The notes below the pieces were generated by a model. That model had not been told where the DNA came from, did no database searches, and saw nothing but the letters and a program-made list of their open reading frames with translations. Source: Echinococcus granulosus (lineage: Eukaryota > Platyhelminthes > Cestoda > Cyclophyllidea > Taeniidae). From it: 21,718 bases of DNA. This document shows positions 11,450 through 20,272 of the stretch, one piece after another. Both the position numbers and the translations under genes were made by a program. The stretch lies in contig NW_020170570.1 in assembly GCF_000524195.1 (NCBI RefSeq), positions 23,771 to 45,488 of the forward strand, written 5' to 3'. Numbering within the stretch: the first letter of the stretch is position 1; every line of letters begins with the position of its first letter.

Positions 11450-12839
11450 TTCCGAAGAAAATGTATTTCTATCCCTTTCCACCACATTAATTATGATCAA
11501 GCATAAAATACGAACAATGAGTGACAAAACGGGATAAGGAGTTAGTGGTCAGGAAATGAGAATGGCGAAGTCAAAGCAGAGTAGAACCTCAGTTAATTTT
11601 AACATGATCCGTGCCTATGCCCTGCTAGACATCCATCCTGAAGTTATGTATTAACTTCATAAAACCAACTGTTCCCATGTCTACTTGTCTTGACGCCGAT
11701 TAGTCTATGCAGCTGTTTCCTCCTCCCTCAACAGAAAAATCTCATCTCCCATTGTGCCACGCCTGGGCGATTGCCATGAAAATTATCCGAAGCGGTATGA
11801 CGCGAGAAAGATACTTGTTTCTAATGACGCTGCAATGTGCGCCAAGACGCCGTGGCACACCAACCCTACTCATATTTAGCACCCACGTCTTAAATTCGTC
11901 TGGCCGTCAAGGAAACACTCTGACAGTGCAATGACGTTTCTTGTAAGTTTGCACAATCTTTAAATTGTTTTCTAATTGCTCTACTGCTAATCTTTATTTG
12001 TATGTCCTCCCCCTTTCCTCCAAATTGTGCCAGTAGTTAATTGAAGAGTTAAACACGCATCATAACGGCTAAACCCCTGATTTTTCCTTGAAATTACATT
12101 TGTGTACGTCGGCATCACGTTAATTGCATGTATCGCCAATCCTTCCAGTGTGCATCCTCCTCTTTTTCTCATACTCTATTTGCAGTGAATTGAGGAAAAA
12201 GTGCTTTTGAATGCAACTTTGACCGCATTCATATAGTGTTTTTACAAAATTATCTTGAATGCTCTACTTCCTTAGCAAAAAATAGACGGAGCGTTTAAGT
12301 TTTACTAACCTTCCATAAGTAAGTTCGGTCAAATTTGGTGCTACCCTTGTTTACAATTGATAGCAGTGACACTTTCTTTTGCTTGGCTATTGTTAGTTAC
12401 ACAACGGTTTGATAAGGTACCGAATGTACAATCACAATGGCAAGGCAAAGATTTTCTATTCTGCTGCAGAATGGCAGCAAATCTATTGAGTATTTTTGCG
12501 AAATAGTAAAAATGAGGTAAAATTTGAAAGGTGAGCGAAATGGTGCACCAAACTATTAATCACTGGGAGTGCTGATTTTTCGACACCTGTAATAACAGAG
12601 AAGGAATTTGAGTGCATCTTGCACACCAGAGGAATTCATTGCTTGCAAATTACGTGGAGATAACTAACAGCTGAATATTCCATTCTCTGTTTCGCCGTTA
12701 CTTCATCCGGTGAAATTTGTGGGAATTAGTTACTCTCTCAGTAGTGATAGTGGGTCAGAATTCAGTAAATCAGCCTTTGTATGCATTGCACATGATGTGT
12801 CATGGGACCGAGCCCACTGGTGTGAATATGGTGTCACCC
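11450..12839. other. Spacer between gene copies 1 and 2
   Basis: No gene recognised. A 75-codon plus-strand frame at 11707-11934 is somewhat GC-richer and Arg/Pro-rich, but has no recognisable domain or splice context. A stretch near 11560-11590 (AAGTCAAAGCAGAGTAGAAC) faintly resembles the 5' UTR of the family and could be a very decayed extra copy. The similarity does not carry into an exon 1. Confidence 0.4.
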
Positions 12840-13077
12840 AGCGTGGCCTTTAAAGCTCCCATCTCTCTCTTCCCATGTCACCGCACCTTGCCAAGTGGCT
12901 TCAACTTCATGACAAAAGGAGTACGAAGGCTGAGATCAAAGCAGCAAAGCAGAACTCCACTTTTTTAACAATCAATTCATTCAGTCTATCGTCATAGTAC
13001 TTCTGCTAGGACTTCTCACAGCCTAACTTCTGGCTTATTCTAAGCTAAAATTCTCCCTTTGCAAACACAACTGAAAG
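12840..13077 (+). pseudogene. Small secreted-protein gene family, copy 2 (relic)
   Basis: The upstream part (GTGGCCTTTAAAGCTCCCATC, CTTCATGACA, AAAGCAGAACTCCAC) matches the flanks of the other copies. Exon 1 aligns without a gap over 70 bases at 12970-13039, but the ATG is AAT and a TAA lies in frame at 13024-13026. The encoded string is still hydrophobic (IVIVLLLGLLTA, then stop, then LLAY). An intron-like segment follows at 13040-13077. It keeps the acceptor-side sequence (TTTGCAAACACAACTG, then AAAG), while the donor GT is CT. Exon 2 is not convincingly recognisable. This is clearly a dead copy, useful mainly for showing the family's age. Confidence 0.5.
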
Positions 13078-14675
13078 TCCACACTTTGTGGTAAAGCGCA
13101 TAGAAGCGCATATGATACAAAGGAATTCTTGCCAAATATTTGTCCATTTCTTTATGTACTTCAGATTTGTAGGTGCACTTTGTAAAGTCCACTCTTTGGC
13201 ATGCTAAATCATTGTCACTTAGCAGTAGAGGCGACAACCGACGTAATGTTTGTTAAGTTTTTAAAGTCGATCTCTGATCTAGTATAGCACCATCATACTT
13301 GTGACAAATGAAGCCTGAGACACACACCAATAGAATTGGAACAATCAATGTAGGACGTACGCAAATGAGCAACGGACGTATGGTGGGGCATGGGCACGGA
13401 TCGTGATGGACGCTGTTGCGATTCTACTCTGCATGGCATATCGCGCAGTTATGCTTTTACTTCGTCTCTCTCACTTCTTGGTCATTTACATTTTGTCAAG
13501 TTTCATCACTCATCCTTCCCTTTGTATGCCAGAGCATTATTAATGAAATAAGGGAAAAAACAAAAGCACTTTTTCTTTGCAGGCGACCAAAGTCTAGAAG
13601 TGTGAAGTTTTCGAGTTGTTGGCAAGTCGACGAGGCCGGCACACATAATGAATTTATTGGTACCCTGCATAATTGGTATGTGCATTGATGTGGTAAAATA
13701 TGCGTGCTTCTTTAAAACGAGATTACAGGAGACTAATTTTAAAGAAATGATTTAAATTGGAACACACATTTTATCATTACCAAGTATAATGTTTAATCAC
13801 GAATATAGCTGGTACATTAATTTTCCACCTGTGCAACCATTGCCTTCAGGTGGCAGCTGTTTCTAAAGCAGGATCAGTAGACAAAATGTCCAGTAAAGGT
13901 GGCAAATGTCATAATTTGGATAGACTTTAACGTCTGCTTAGAGGAAGGTATGTCAAATTTCTTTGATTTAAGTACATTTTCATGATTACCCTAACGGAAC
14001 ACATTTATTTACTCAATAAGTCATTTCAATATGTATAAATGGTGAAACCACTACATTAAAGCAGTTTTGTATCACACCTTATAGAAGAGACTTCTGGCAG
14101 GTTGCACAGCTGCCACAGCCGAATTTGAATTGTGAATTTCCCATTTTCATCATTCTCAGCGAAAAACTAATGCGCCCTCCTAAGCCTGGAGAGTGGAATG
14201 CATCGAGCAACTACCAAATTGGGCACTGCCAAAAAAAGTTGGATTTCCTTTTGTCATGTTTTGACAGAGCTTTCTTGACCACAGTGTTAAAAAATTTGCG
14301 ATTGAGCTTTGTGTAAAGAGTCATATGTTGATTGGTCGCTATGGCTGCTTCTAGCGACAGCACCATTGTAAAGTGTATTAAGATGAAAAACTTATTTCCA
14401 AAAAATTATCTTATTTTTGCATTTTTAAAGTTAATACCGATTTGTCATTTCATGAGAACGTTTGAGTCCAAAGTATGTTAACAGGAGGCGCTAATTTGGA
14501 TGGCAAATTCATGCTTAATATGGGCAATTTCAGGTGTGTGCATGAACCACATCCCTTTAGTGGCTAAAAATTAAGTAAATTTCTTTCTATCCAAACCAAA
14601 TCCATTCGTAAACTTGAACAAGCAGAGGTTTGCATTTGGCTCAAAGTTGTGTTTCCCACTCAAAAGGTCTGCTAG
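13078..14675. other. Spacer, no gene recognised
   Basis: The longest frame is 90 codons at 13416-13688 on the plus strand. It is crossed by pyrimidine-rich runs ending in AG (near 13531 and 13582), but I could not find matching donors or a coherent protein. 13700-14675 is AT-rich without repeats that I could pair with other parts of the window. Confidence 0.45.
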
Positions 14676-14831
14676 TGGTTGGACGAGGAGTTGCTGCAGA
14701 TGAAGCTATGGCAGCAGCTGCGTCAAGCATGTGTCACCATGGAGCAGAGAAAGCCTTATTATCAACGAAACTACATCGCTGTTCGAAAGATGGTAGTTTG
14801 TTTTGATAAGGAAAGGAACGAGTGCCCCTGA
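14676..14831 (+). other. Short coding-like stretch, unknown
   Basis: After TAG at 14673-14675 a frame stays open for 51 codons to TGA at 14829-14831. It encodes a hydrophilic, helix-prone segment (LDEELLQMKLWQQLRQAC) and a basic tail. A second frame on the same strand (Ala-rich) is also open over much of it, so GC-rich composition alone may explain the openness. It directly precedes the GC-rich island and has no clear start or splice sites. Treat as a weak candidate for an exon fragment. Confidence 0.15.
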
Positions 14832-14839
14832 CTTTCCTC

Positions 14840-15070
14840 TCACCTCTTAATGCGTCGCCACCCTTCGTGTGTTATGCGCTTTCGCAAGGTAGCTTTCTCT
14901 CCGACTGCACCACGCGAATAAGCGGCGAAAGTGGCGGTGATTGAAGTGGCGATGGTGATGTGTGCTTCAGGGGCAGAGGGTGCGCTTACTGCGCAAGTTT
15001 TGCTGCAGTAGTGGTGGGAGTTGTCGGGTGGCGGCGAGAACAATTGGACAACATTTGGAGTAAAATGCAC
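14840..15070 (-). CDS. Possible exon in a GC-rich island, unknown product
   Basis: This is the most GC-rich 230 bases of the window. On the minus strand a frame begins with ATG at 15070 and runs 76 codons to a stop at 14840. Its last third is protein-like and basic (EKATLRKRITHEGWRRIKR), and the end of that segment coincides with a good splice-donor sequence (AAGAG then GTGAGAGG). The coding part may therefore end at that donor rather than at the stop. Another minus frame (14967-15239) is open over the same bases, so the call rests on composition and one donor only. No family is recognised. Confidence 0.2.
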   Translation of the reverse strand: MHFTPNVVQLFSPPPDNSHHYCSKTCAVSAPSAPEAHITIATSITATFAAYSRGAVGEKATLRKRITHEGWRRIKR

Positions 15071-15954
15071 TCACGGCAAAGCTATCCGGCTTAGCCCCGA
15101 AAGTGGACTGTGGCAGAGATGGTGGAAAACGGACTACCGACACCAATGGAAATTGCTTGATGAGGTATAGAGACCCTGAAATTGAATCACAATATAGTCG
15201 AGATTTCCTCATACCAAATCTAATGCTGCTACATAGCACACCATATTTTAAAATTATCTTTTAATGCATATATTTAAGCTTTCAAGGCTGTTGGCCACCG
15301 AATAAGGGATTGAGAATTGGGTCAAGACCATTCTGCTTGTAACACTAATCGGTGGCACTGATGGCTTGTGTATTAGTGTAAAACAGTTGAAACAGTCAAA
15401 GCGCTATGGCAGTAGTGTTTAATTCGAAACCGCAGCAAGGAGTAGTCTGTCAAAACCGACCAATTTTATGGGTGCATTTATTAAACTAATCACTGCAAAA
15501 TTTAATTCTCTGATGCAAAATTGTGTTGAAGTTGTGGGCAAGCATAGAAAAGTGAAGAAACAGAGAAGGCAGGTCTTTGGGTTGGGAGGCAGCTGTACAA
15601 GGCCCAACATCAAAAGCCATGATTTTGTGCCATCACTTTTGGGTAGCTACAGAGGTATTTGCTACTACGAGGCCTCAGTAGACACTGCTTCTCACTCTCA
15701 ACCTTGCTGATGTGTTGACCTAGCTGAACTACCAAATGATGAGTGACGAATGTGTCGATCAGTAGCACAACGTCATTTGCTCTCTCATGAGGTTTTTAAA
15801 AAGCATCGTGCTTTGTTCTTATTTAAAATACCTAGCCATTATAGTCGTAACACTACTTCATCGCTAGTCAAGAGTACATGGCATAACCTAAGCAGTCTCA
15901 CTTGTATCGTAGTTCATGCCTTTGCACGCATTTTTATGCCCACAGCACCTAAAT
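15071..15954. other. Spacer before gene copy 3, no gene recognised
   Basis: Overlapping frames on opposite strands at 15419-15710 are both open and neither has a recognisable domain. I could not match this stretch to duplicated block A or B, so the copy 3 unit seems either truncated at its 5' side or too diverged to see. Confidence 0.4.
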
Positions 15955-16122
15955 TGGCATAAAGTTGAGTCAATTAGCGTAATCACGGTACCATCTTATG
16001 TGACTCCCAAGTTTTCCATCTTTCCTTTCTAATGAAACCTCTCGCTAATTAAATTCAGCCTTTTGATAAAAGAGCCGTAACTGATTAAAACAATGCAGCA
16101 AAGTAAAATTCACACTTCTTTG
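15955..16122 (+). promoter_or_regulatory. Conserved upstream region of gene copy 3
   Basis: It shares a GTTGAGTC word, the segment CATCTTATGTGAC, a pyrimidine-rich stretch and CTCGCTAATTA (16041-16051) with the flank of copy 1. It also shares the AATGCAGCAAAGTAAAAT-like 5' UTR with copies 2 and 5. Homology plus position suggest promoter and 5' UTR; nothing more specific is visible. Confidence 0.35.
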
Positions 16123-16520
16123 ATGTGTAGTTCTTCCAGTTTAGCGGCCCATGTCTCTGGTGACGCTTCCACCAGTTTCCGTCTTCGCTAATGGTGAGTT
16201 ACAAATCTCCTTGTGTTAGCATGAATTTCACAGCCTCTATCAAAGACTCCACAAATAGCAACACTTTGAAAGACGTACCAAAACACCTAACCATGAATAA
16301 TAGGAAATTTCATGTGGAATCCGTTAAAAATCCAGTATACTCCTGCAACTTTCCATTTTACGAGGGCCCGCATAATGGGGAGGCATCTTACTCCCTCACC
16401 ATTTTCATCAGTGCAACTTAGTTGGCAATAAATTCACCCACTGCAGTGAATATTCTGTACTTGATAATACACGGCATTAATCTCACCTCCTTTGTTTTCC
16501 CTCCACTAACAAAATTTTGA
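16123..16520 (+). pseudogene. Small secreted-protein gene family, copy 3 (leader frameshift, early stop)
   Basis: Exon 1 is 16123-16193, the 40-base intron 16194-16233 (GTGAGT...TTTCACAG) has perfect GT and AG ends, and exon 2 starts at 16234. The family ATG is present at 16123, but one extra base in exon 1 (71 instead of 70) throws the leader out of frame. An internal ATG at 16151 restores the correct frame with a shortened leader (MSLVTLPPVSVFAN). From there the spliced frame gives 76 codons to TAG at 16419-16421. Past that TAG the frame stays aligned with copy 4 (GINL against CINF) to TGA at 16518-16520, so the TAG is a premature stop. It is probably a pseudogene, though a short product from the internal start is conceivable. 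Confidence 0.55.
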
Positions 16521-16773
16521 ATTACTTCTTTAAATTATAATCCATTAGTCATTTTTCCGCATAGCCTCTGCACTATGTTCTAGCTTTTAACAGCAACGGT
16601 ATTACATATTCTAGATATTCCAAGACTTGAGTGTTCCGGCCATAAATTTTTCTTAGTTTAGATTGTGACAATGGTGAAAATTGAGGGAAAAAGTTGGATC
16701 CTTTTTTTTCACAGCGCATTGGTAACCAACGATTTCTCTGTGGGTCGATCCTCATTGTTTGATATTAAGTGGA
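16521..16773. other. Junction segment between gene copy 3 and duplicated block B
   Basis: About 250 AT-rich bases without a gene. It contains a run of eight T near 16703 and nothing that matches the exon-like frame preceding block A at 9413-9607. The two duplicated blocks are thus entered from different sequence. Confidence 0.5.
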
Positions 16774-17715
16774 TAGACTGACTTCAATTATGGTCATCAC
16801 GGCAGCAATATCGGAGCATTGCTACTCAACACATTGTAAGCAAAAACGTGACATTGAGACCCACCCTTTGCTCATGACTCAGCAATACCACCATCGAAGG
16901 TGTGTGTGGATGCTAGTGCAAATGATTCGCTACTCTTGAAAACGTGCAGTTTTGATTACTTACCTCTTCACAGATTGGCGCCAGCTCACGCAGCCAAACA
17001 ATGTGTCATAAGGCGAGCACAAATTCTGGAATTTTTCCATTTATTTTCAACAAACTCTGCCTTCGTCCGTCTACGGTGAAATTGCATTTGAGAAATAAAT
17101 GCAAATCATGTGAGCTGGATTGAGGCTGCTGCAGAGTGACCCCAAACAATGTTACTCAAAAGATAACTAGTCGTACGATTACTTTTGTAGAATGTTTAAC
17201 TTAGTTTTATGTTTATTATTGTAAACGATAAAACTGAAGACCACTGTTGAATAAAAGACTACAATGAACAAACTTAGTGGGCATAATACGACATGAGTAT
17301 CAGACACTTAAAGAGTAATTCATATCTATTAGAAAATAATATTCATTTTTCATAAAGTGTTTTACAATGAGAATATTTTTAAGCATAGTAAGTAGATGTT
17401 CAAAGCACAACCACTGGCTAAATTTTATCGCGGTCCATTATGTTGTCATACAGTGGTGGCGTTTCAAGCACATGAAAAAGTCAAAATCACAATAAACATT
17501 GCATATTCCACCAAATGGGCTTATTTCCAGAAAACCGCGTCAATCAAGTGCTGGTGATCGGTGAAAATTGCAATGGGGGTAACGTCCTCCGGTAGTTAAT
17601 CAAAATATTACTATGACTTTAAAACTAACGTTAAATGAAAACTTTACTTAACACGTCATTATGCCATCTGTCAGTCAAATCCTATTTTATCTGACTTATT
17701 TTATATATTTTTCCA
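16774..17715 (+). repeat. Duplicated block, copy B
   Basis: Direct repeat of 9608-10430. The initial 137 bases match block A with about six substitutions and no indel; the rest matches more loosely to about 17715. It leads straight into gene copy 4, whereas block A is separated from gene copy 1 by the second shared block. Unit B thus appears to have lost that part (or unit A gained it). An AATAAA lies at 17094-17099. Confidence 0.8.
17094..17099 (+). terminator. AATAAA at the position matching the one in block A
   Basis: It sits at the position that aligns with AATAAA 9932-9937 and is followed by the same CATGTGAGCTGG segment. No exon-like frame precedes block B, so if this was once a polyadenylation signal, its gene is not here. 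Confidence 0.15.
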
Positions 17716-17739
17716 AGTCAGTAATCGATTCAAAGGCTT

Positions 17740-17878
17740 TGCCTGACCAGCTCCTTTGTGCACAATACTCTAAGTAAGGTCACCCACCATTCTCGTTTGA
17801 CGCAACCTCCTCTCACCAATTAGCTTCAGCCTTATGACACAAGATCAATGAAGTGAAGCAGAACCCCACCTCTTTCAC
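17740..17878 (+). promoter_or_regulatory. Conserved upstream region of gene copy 4
   Basis: It contains CCACCATTCTC, TTTGACGCAACC and CTCACCAATTA (17812-17822), then CAGCCTTATGACACAA and the 5' UTR word GCAGAACCCCACCTCTTT immediately before ATG at 17879. The same order is seen upstream of copies 1 and 5. Likely promoter plus 5' UTR by homology only. Confidence 0.35.
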
Positions 17879-18201
17879 ATGCAGCCGTGTCGGTTCAGTG
17901 GCATACTGCTCCTGGTGACGCTTCTACCAGTATCCATTCTAGCTTACAGAGAGTTGCAAATTGTCAATTCAGTCCGTAATTGACAGCACCTGAATACTTA
18001 AGTCCAAATGCTCAACAAATGCATACCAAATTTGTTGAAAGCCTTGATCGCTCTTTCCCCTTCTTATTTTACGAGATTTTGCTTAATGGAGAGTCAGCTT
18101 CTACCCTCGGCATTTGCATCAGTGCAGCCCATTTAGTCGTAACTCCTTCCATTAAAGTAATTTTTCAGCAATTTGTAACTGACTGCATTAATTTTATTTG
18201 A
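17879..18201 (+). pseudogene. Small secreted-protein gene family, copy 4 (fullest reading frame, splice donor lost)
   Basis: Exon 1 (17879-17948) starts with ATG and encodes a textbook leader: short polar start, hydrophobic core LLLVTLLPVSILA, then Tyr. The intron-like segment 17949-17986 keeps the acceptor (ATTGACAG), but its donor reads GA where other copies have GT. If removed, exon 2 (17987-18201) continues in phase to a stop, giving about 94 residues with mature words PEYLSPNAQQ, FVESLDRSFPF, LLNGES, GICISA and DCINFI, and two conserved cysteines. If not removed, translation stops at TGA 17981-17983 after about 34 residues. Relative to copy 3, the first few codons of exon 2 are missing. 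The family is unrecognised; secretion is inferred from the leader only. Confidence 0.55.
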
Positions 18202-18401
18202 TTTGTTTTTCCCTTAGCTGACGAAACACCTAAGCTTTTCGCTTGACCTAAATTTAACAGTATTATTCTCACACTTCACCTAGGTGAAACCCATGGTAAT
18301 GGAAGGAATGAAGTTTTGAGCTCTGGAGGTTTTGAGACCCTATTTGCTAGTGCATCCAACACTAATCCTCTGCGCATTGATTTGCATAGTTCTTTTCCTG
18401 G
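18202..18401. other. Flank between gene copy 4 and the mitochondrial insertion
   Basis: This is nuclear-looking sequence with balanced G and T content, unlike the strongly strand-biased mitochondrial DNA that begins near 18402. No gene is seen. The breakpoint is placed at 18400-18406 because minus-strand cox1 similarity stops there after a Gly-Leu-Pro-Arg word. Confidence 0.5.
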
Positions 18402-19681
18402 ACACTACGAGGCAACCCACATAAACCAAAATGATGCATAGGAAAAAAACCAAGATCAAACCCAATATTAGAAATTATACACTGACACTGCAACAAACAC
18501 TTATTCAATCGCAAACCAGTAATCAAAGGCCATCACCAAAGAAATATAACAGTAATCCTAATATAAGAATCTAACGACATCACATAATGAAAATGAGCCA
18601 CCACAAACCAAGTATCATGCAAAACATTATCCAATACACATGCAGACAAAACTATACCAGTCATACCACCAAAAGTAAACCGGATCACTCTTATTCACAC
18701 TCAAATTCAACAGCATGTACAACCAAGTTAAAACCTTTATACCCGTAGGAACACCTATAATCATAGGTAACAGAATTAAAAAAACACCCGTCTTAACATC
18801 TAACCCAACAGTAAACATATGATGCCCTCAAACATACTATAGAAAACATAGCAAATAACAACCCATAAAACCCAAATGCATCCAAATTAGCACTAATTCT
18901 CAAACATATATGACTAATTATGCCAAACCCTGGCAAAATTAACACATAAACCTCAGGATGGCCAAAAAACCAAAACATATGTTGAAACAAAATAGGATCA
19001 CCACCACCCAACGGATCAAAAAATGCAGAACAAAAGTTACGATCAAACAAAAGCATAGTAATAGCCGCAACCAAAACAGGCAACGCCAACAACAACAAAA
19101 TAGAAGTAAATAGATACGACCAAAGAATTATAGAAGTACGAGAAAATACTTTAGTCATAAAAATTCTATACAAAGTACAAATAAAATTAATAGAACTGAA
19201 AACTCTAGAAACACCAGCCAAATGTAAAGAAAACATCAAAAAATCAACACCATAACTACTAGAAAAATATAAAGAAGACAACGGCGGATAAAAAGTCCAA
19301 CCTACACCAGCACCTAAACGCATACTAACTAATAACACAACCAATGAAGGAAATAAAACCCACGCACTCAAAGCATTCAACCGAGGCAAATTCAAATCAG
19401 ACAACCCACCTAACAAAGGTAATAAATAATTCCTAAACCCACCAATTAATATCGGCATTAAGAAAAAAAATCATTATTATGCCATGATTTGTCACCAAAA
19501 AATTGTAACAATCCAAAGGTATAACATTATAATAAGGCTCCAAAAAATTAACAGGAATCAACAAACTAAATCTCAAAATAACAAAACCATACCATATACC
19601 CAACAAACTATAAACCAAACCCATACGCTTATGATCCAAAGTTAATACTCACCTAGCTAATCACACCACTCTCACAACCAT
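18402..19681 (-). pseudogene. cox1: cox1 pseudogene, cytochrome c oxidase subunit I (mitochondrial origin)
   Basis: In the mitochondrion cox1 is the catalytic haem-copper subunit of complex IV. Here ATG at 19681 begins a flatworm-type N-terminus read with code 9 (MVVSVVWLASWVLTLDHKR), overlapping trnW by two bases. Recognisable words follow in order: [127 protein letters not shown] and GLPR. There are three breaks: one base lost in the T run at 19463-19470, about 14 bases lost near 18826-18835 between short direct repeats, and about 31 bases lost near 18677-18680. The C-terminal 60-80 residues are missing. TGA Trp codons would stop it in the nucleus, so it cannot make a functional subunit. 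Confidence 0.95.
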
Positions 19682-19746
19682 AAGATGACCAAAAACCAGC
19701 CCCTAAATGTTTTGAAAACATACAGTCCAAACTAGCTTAATCTTAT
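19680..19746 (-). tRNA. trnW: Mitochondrial tRNA-Trp (TCA), NUMT copy
   Basis: A 67-base minus-strand segment has a perfect 7-bp acceptor stem (ATAAGAT with ATCTTAT). Its anticodon arm carries the loop TTTCAAA, giving anticodon TCA, which reads TGA and TGG as Trp as the flatworm mitochondrial code requires. It sits directly before cox1, its normal place, and its last two bases overlap the cox1 ATG. The structure looks intact, but in the nucleus it is presumably silent. Confidence 0.85.
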
Positions 19747-19755
19747 ACAAACCAA

Positions 19756-19813
19756 AGAGAAAGTCAAACCTAACTGACACGAAATTATTGGCAGTAACTC
19801 CACAATTTTCCCT
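19756..19813 (-). tRNA. trnS1: Mitochondrial tRNA-Ser(AGN) relic, anticodon altered
   Basis: A 58-base minus-strand segment lies between nad3 and trnW. Its ends pair over 7 bp (AGGGAAA with TTTCTCT, one G-T pair), and there is an anticodon arm AGTTA-loop-TAATT. It is short and has no evident D-arm, as is usual for this tRNA in flatworms. The loop reads CTGCCAA, so the anticodon is GCC, whereas GCT is expected for AGN serine codons. A single T-to-C change explains it and fits decay after transfer to the nucleus. Confidence 0.65.
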
Positions 19814-19825
19814 GCCACACTACCA

Positions 19826-20177
19826 TTAATAAACTCAACGCACACAACCACTAAACAACTCAACAACAAACCCAAAAAACATCACCAACAAAAAAAAGTA
19901 ATAATACCAAAATTTACCAAACAAAACCCCTTGAGAAGGCATATTCAACAACAAAGAAATTTCCAAATCAAAAATAACAAACATAACCAACGACGAAAAA
20001 TAAGTAAACCTAAAACAATCCAAACTTACCATAGCAGAAAAAAAACCAAATTAATAAGAACTACCCCACTGAAAAACCCAAAACACCAAACTTCTTCAAC
20101 GACCCAGAATTAAAAACATAAATAACAAAACCCAACAAAAAACAAAACAGTCATCAAACCCACAGTGATAACCACAT
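19826..20177 (-). pseudogene. nad3: nad3 pseudogene, NADH dehydrogenase subunit 3 (mitochondrial origin)
   Basis: nad3 encodes a small membrane subunit of complex I. The minus-strand ATG at 20177 opens a hydrophobic N-terminus read with TGA as Trp (word GFVIYVFNSGSLK). The frame shifts by one base around 20060-20075, then continues with the family's conserved GFFS, CFSFTYFS (AGG read as Ser), FDLEISLLLNMPSQGVLF and CVRWVY, ending at TAA 19828-19826. A TAA at 20053-20051 replaces a codon in the conserved SSYEC region. The total of 352 bases is close to the usual cestode length. Frameshift plus nonsense make it a clear pseudogene. Confidence 0.85.
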
Positions 20178-20272
20178 TACTGAGGTAAGAACCCAGCTCT
20201 TAATAATACATTTCACTGAAAAATGCTCTTTATTTTGAGGAGAGATTTAATGAGGTGTACACATTGGATTGT
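20178..20272. other. Right flank of the NUMT
   Basis: The bases just upstream of nad3 would be trnK in a flatworm mitochondrial genome. I could not fold a tRNA-Lys here, and the strand bias disappears, so the junction is placed near 20178. Confidence 0.4.

Larger units (their letters stand above)
18402..20177 (-). other. Nuclear mitochondrial insertion (NUMT): nad3-trnS1-trnW-cox1
   Basis: A continuous minus-strand block holds four mitochondrial genes in the order nad3, tRNA-Ser(AGN), tRNA-Trp, cox1, which is the conserved order of parasitic flatworms. The strand is rich in T and G, and the genes need the flatworm mitochondrial code: TGA for Trp in the cox1 start region and at the nad3 C-terminus, AGA/AGG for Ser. 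cox1 has three indels and lacks its C-terminus; nad3 has a frameshift and an in-frame TAA; tRNA-Ser has an altered anticodon. Both flanks belong to a repeated nuclear family (gene copies 4 and 5), so this is not mitochondrial DNA proper. The right limit is taken at the nad3 start; a few bases of trnK could remain beyond it but are not recognisable. Confidence 0.9.

Noticed and set aside
11555..11640. Possible sixth copy of the secreted-protein family
   Set aside because: Only the AAGTCAAAGCAGAGTAGAAC word resembles the family 5' UTR; the following ATG does not lead into a hydrophobic leader or a 40-base intron.
13416..13688. 90-codon plus-strand ORF as a gene
   Set aside because: No recognisable domain, composition like its surroundings, and no convincing donor to pair with the pyrimidine-AG runs inside it.
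16960..16990. ATTGGCGCC as an LTR-retrotransposon primer binding site in the duplicated block
   Set aside because: No LTRs, no polypurine tract and no gag or pol remnants nearby; block A has a different base there.
19931..20113. 60-codon plus-strand ORF over nad3
   Set aside because: It is the antisense shadow of nad3, Lys/Asn/Gln-rich because of mitochondrial strand bias.
18402..20177. Functional mitochondrial genome segment or bacterial-type operon
   Set aside because: Frameshifts, an in-frame TAA, a truncated cox1 and nuclear repeats on both sides show it is a nuclear copy.
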